From contig CAJFUH010000202.1 in the NCBI GenBank assembly GCA_904420155.1, positions 1 through 7,015 on the forward strand: 7,015 nt of DNA, read 5' to 3'. The stretch is from an uncultured Clostridia bacterium (GTDB lineage Bacteria; Bacillota; Clostridia; Oscillospirales; Acutalibacteraceae). The position numbers and the translations under genes were made by a program. This document shows, piece by piece, positions 4,699 to 7,015 of the stretch. A model generated the notes under the pieces. That model had not been told where the DNA came from. It made no database searches and was given only the letters and a program-made list of their open reading frames with translations. Position 1 is the stretch's first letter, and the number at the start of each line of letters is the position of its first letter.

Positions 4699-6048
4699 GG
4701 AAGACTTTTTGGAACAGATGGCGCCAGGGGAATTGCAAACAAGGAATTGACCTGCGAATTGGCCATGAAAATCGGCCGTGCAGCCGCTATGGTGCTTACC
4801 GACAGCACCCATAGCCGTCCCCGCATTCTGATTGGCAAAGATACCCGGATTTCTTCCGATATGCTGGATGGAGCGCTGACCGCCGGCCTGTGTTCCGTGG
4901 GGGCGGATGTGATTAGCTTGGGGGTAGTGCCCACCCCCGCTGTAGCTTTTTTAGTAGGGAAATATAAGGCGGACGCCGGTATTATGATTTCCGCGTCCCA
5001 CAATCCCTGTGAATTCAACGGAATCAAAATTTTCAGCGGCGACGGCTATAAACTGCCAGACGCCCTGGAAGAACAGATCGAAGCCATTGTGCTGGATCAA
5101 GCCCAGGTACCGCCCTGCCCCGTTGGAGGCGCCATTGGACGGGTTACGGTGGCGGAACGGGCGGTCAAAGATTATGTGGACCATATCAAAAGGACGGTGC
5201 CGTTTGCCTTGGACGGCATGAACATCGCCATTGACTGCGCCAACGGTTCGGCTTCCCGCACGGCGGAAAAGCTGTTCACGGAGTTGGGGGCTACGGTACA
5301 CATGCTGGCGGATCAGCCGGACGGGATTAATATCAACGAACATTGCGGCTCTACCCATATGGAAAACCTTATGCAGTATGTAAAGGAACATGAGGGGATC
5401 GACGCGGGAATCGCTTTTGACGGGGACGCCGACCGATTCTTGGCCGTGGACGAAAAAGGGAATTTCCTGGACGGCGACTACATCATGGCTATCATAGCGG
5501 CGGATATGAGATCACGGGGCAAACTGGCGGGCAACACCGTGGTGGGGACTATCATGACCAATATGGGATTCAGCCGTTTCTGTGAGGAGAACGGCATGAA
5601 GTTTTTGGCTACCAAGGTGGGCGACCGTTATGTGCTGGAAGAGATGCTGCTGGAGGAATACAATTTCGGCGGGGAACAGTCCGGCCATGTGATCTTTTTA
5701 GATTTTGCCACCACCGGCGACGGCCAGCTAACGGCGGCCCAGTTGTTGTCCATCCTCAAGCGGAGGAATGCCAAGCTGTCCAGCCTGGCTACGCTGATGA
5801 CCCGCTTCCCCCAAGTTATGGTCAACGTTACGGTAACCAATGAGGGGAAACTGCGGTTTTATACCGATGGAGAAGTCAAAGCCGCGGTGGAGGCTGCAAA
5901 AACAGAGATGGGAAAGAACGGCCGCGTGGTGGTGCGCGTTTCCGGCACCGAGCCATTGGTCCGCGTGATGGTAGAGGGAGAGAACAAGGATCAAATTGAC
6001 CGGGTGGCCAACCGGGTAGCGGATGTGGTAAGGGAACGCCTTTCCTGA
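4696..6048 (+). CDS. glmM: Phosphoglucosamine mutase GlmM
   Basis: GlmM converts glucosamine-6-phosphate to glucosamine-1-phosphate, the step before UDP-GlcNAc synthesis by GlmU, and so feeds peptidoglycan and other envelope polymers from the cytoplasm. The 450-residue product has the N-terminal GRLFGTDGARG, the phosphoserine loop MISASHNP with active Ser101, the metal-binding loop DGDADR (242-247), the sugar-recognition motif GEQSGH (326-331), and the phosphate-binding loop RVSGTEPLVRVM (414-425). These are the four canonical loops of the alpha-D-phosphohexomutase family in order. The GTDGARG start and GEQSGH favour GlmM over phosphomannomutase or phosphoglucomutase. Length is normal. It lies 120 bases after ruvB on the same strand with no obvious terminator between, so co-transcription is likely. 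I see no glmS-type ribozyme or other sugar-sensing element. Confidence 0.95.
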   Translation: MGRLFGTDGARGIANKELTCELAMKIGRAAAMVLTDSTHSRPRILIGKDTRISSDMLDGALTAGLCSVGADVISLGVVPTPAVAFLVGKYKADAGIMISASHNPCEFNGIKIFSGDGYKLPDALEEQIEAIVLDQAQVPPCPVGGAIGRVTVAERAVKDYVDHIKRTVPFALDGMNIAIDCANGSASRTAEKLFTELGATVHMLADQPDGININEHCGSTHMENLMQYVKEHEGIDAGIAFDGDADRFLAVDEKGNFLDGDYIMAIIAADMRSRGKLAGNTVVGTIMTNMGFSRFCEENGMKFLATKVGDRYVLEEMLLEEYNFGGEQSGHVIFLDFATTGDGQLTAAQLLSILKRRNAKLSSLATLMTRFPQVMVNVTVTNEGKLRFYTDGEVKAAVEAAKTEMGKNGRVVVRVSGTEPLVRVMVEGENKDQIDRVANRVADVVRERLS

Positions 6049-6080
6049 GAGTATGCGAAAAAAAAGAAATAACAGGATAT

Positions 6081-6109
6081 TTGATTTTTTGAGCACGTCC
6101 TCATAAAAT
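6081..6109 (+). promoter_or_regulatory. Promoter of the methyltransferase gene
   Basis: TTGATT (6081-6086) and TAAAAT (6104-6109) are separated by exactly 17 bases, matching the sigma-A consensus at 4/6 and 5/6 positions. Transcription would begin near 6116, about 20 bases before the start codon. The glmM gene ends 33 bases upstream without a visible terminator, so read-through is also possible. Confidence 0.5.
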
Positions 6110-6137
6110 TGGAACAGAAAAGGATTGGGGAATCGGT

Positions 6138-6998
6138 TTGAGAACAGCGCAATGGAAGGATTATGAATTATTAGATACCTCTGCGGGAGAACGTTTGGAG
6201 CGGTGGGGCGATATCATTTTGATTCGCCCCGACCCGCAGATCATTTGGAATACGCCTAAAAAGCACCCTCTTTGGAAACAGGCGCACGCCCGTTACCGCC
6301 GGTCCAACACCGGGGGAGGGGCCTGGGAAGTGAAGAAGAAAATCCCGGAACGGTGGAAAATCCAGTATGAGGATATCACCTTTCAAATCAAGACCATGGG
6401 GTTTAAGCATACGGGGGTCTTTCCGGAGCAGGCGGTCAACTGGGCGTTTACCATGGAAAAGATCCGGCAGGCGGGCCGGCCGGTGAAAGTACTTAACTTA
6501 TTTGCATATACAGGCGGGGCCACGCTGGCCTGCGCACGGGCTGGAGCGCAGGTATGCCATGTAGATGCTTCCAAAGGCATGGTGGCCTGGGCCCGGGAGA
6601 ACGCGGCGGAATCCGGGTTAAAGGACAAGCCCATCCGGTGGCTGGTGGACGACTGTATTAAATTTGTCCAAAGAGAACAGCGCCGGGGCAATCAATATGA
6701 TGGGATCATCATGGACCCTCCTTCTTATGGAAGGGGGCCCGGCGGGGAAGTGTGGAAGCTGGAGGAACAGCTGTTTTCCCTGGTGGAACAGTGCGACGCG
6801 ATCCTTTCCCCTAACGCGTTGTTTTTCCTATTGAATTCGTATACCACGGGTTTGTCTCCTTCCGTGATGGAATATTTGTTGGGGACTATTTTACAGAGTA
6901 AACGGGGAGGAAGCGTTTCCTCCGACGAGATCGGGCTGCCGGTCACTACTACGGGGCTGGTTTTGCCATGTGGAAGTACGGCCATTTGGCAGAAATAG
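6138..6998 (+). CDS. Class I SAM-dependent methyltransferase, RlmI/RlmK-like (COG1092 type), substrate unknown
   Basis: The 286-residue product has a Rossmann methyltransferase core: the SAM-binding motif I LNLFAYTGGATL (119-130), the acidic ribose-binding position in HVDASKGM (Asp143), and the catalytic-pocket motif DPPSYGRG (193-200). The N-terminal third carries RPDPQIIW (30-37) and FKHTGVFPEQAVNW (89-102), typical of a clostridial subgroup usually annotated only as a SAM-dependent methyltransferase. By fold it is related to the 23S rRNA enzymes RlmI and RlmK. It is shorter than RlmI and has no N-terminal PUA domain, and the segment where RlmI has its SCSG cysteine motif reads LLNSYTTGLS instead. 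RNA is the likely substrate by family, but base and position are unknown. The start is TTG at 6138, with GGGG at 6127-6130 and AAAAGG farther upstream as possible ribosome binding sites; no in-frame ATG lies near, and the family beginning fits. Confidence 0.85.
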   Translation: MRTAQWKDYELLDTSAGERLERWGDIILIRPDPQIIWNTPKKHPLWKQAHARYRRSNTGGGAWEVKKKIPERWKIQYEDITFQIKTMGFKHTGVFPEQAVNWAFTMEKIRQAGRPVKVLNLFAYTGGATLACARAGAQVCHVDASKGMVAWARENAAESGLKDKPIRWLVDDCIKFVQREQRRGNQYDGIIMDPPSYGRGPGGEVWKLEEQLFSLVEQCDAILSPNALFFLLNSYTTGLSPSVMEYLLGTILQSKRGGSVSSDEIGLPVTTTGLVLPCGSTAIWQK

Positions 6999-7008
6999 GG
7001 ATACTTCC

Positions 7009-7015
7009 GAAAGGA
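7009..7015 (+). promoter_or_regulatory. Ribosome-binding-like sequence at the window edge
   Basis: GAAAGGA begins 10 bases after the methyltransferase stop and runs to the window edge. It may be the ribosome binding site of another plus-strand gene starting just outside the window, which would then be in operon with the methyltransferase. Confidence 0.3.

Noticed and set aside
6049..6137. Search for a terminator after glmM
   Set aside because: Only a GAG/CTC three-pair stem near 6091-6102 is present, which is not enough to call one.

Overview
The window looks like a piece of a Clostridia chromosome (Bacillota), most likely from the Oscillospirales or a related gut lineage. The grounds are the clostridial short-chain flavodoxin, a DUF3793 protein (a family I know mainly from Clostridia), strong AGGAGG-type ribosome binding sites, and frequent GTG/TTG starts in a genome of medium GC. 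This placement rests on family recognition and not on a search.

Layout. (1) Positions 1-833, plus strand: the 3' end of an unidentified gene, possibly the tail of a leucine-rich-repeat surface protein, then a small two-helix potassium-channel-like gene with an unusual pore. (2) Positions 834-1095: a structured gap with a 47-nt stem-loop and a perfect 15-bp bidirectional terminator separating convergent genes. (3) Positions 1096-2108, minus strand: a two-gene operon, DUF3793 followed by flavodoxin. (4) Positions 2109-2411: a divergent control region. It holds a strong minus-strand promoter, two GTTAG/CTAAC palindromes resembling DtxR/IdeR-type metal-regulator boxes, a small hairpin with a T-run inside the leader, and the plus-strand ruvC promoter. 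(5) Positions 2412-4575: the Holliday-junction operon ruvC-ruvA-ruvB, tightly spaced. (6) Positions 4696-6048: glmM, starting at TTG, after a gap of 120 bases that carries a 10-bp stem-loop. (7) Positions 6138-6998: a class I SAM-dependent methyltransferase of the RlmI/RlmK-like group with its own promoter. A ribosome-binding-like sequence at the extreme right edge suggests another gene just beyond.

How the parts work together. RuvA and RuvB form the branch-migration motor and RuvC cuts the junction, so the ruv operon is complete. GlmM makes glucosamine-1-phosphate for peptidoglycan and probably shares the transcript with ruvCAB. Flavodoxin replaces ferredoxin as an electron carrier when iron is short; its co-transcription with DUF3793 behind palindromic operators points to an iron- or metal-responsive module.

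Most of the window is ordinary housekeeping DNA. The parts most worth a second look are the DUF3793-flavodoxin control region, the altered pore of the channel protein, and the methyltransferase, which lacks the cysteine motif of RlmI. I see no CRISPR array, insertion sequence, tRNA or rRNA, and no clear evidence for a wholly new system.
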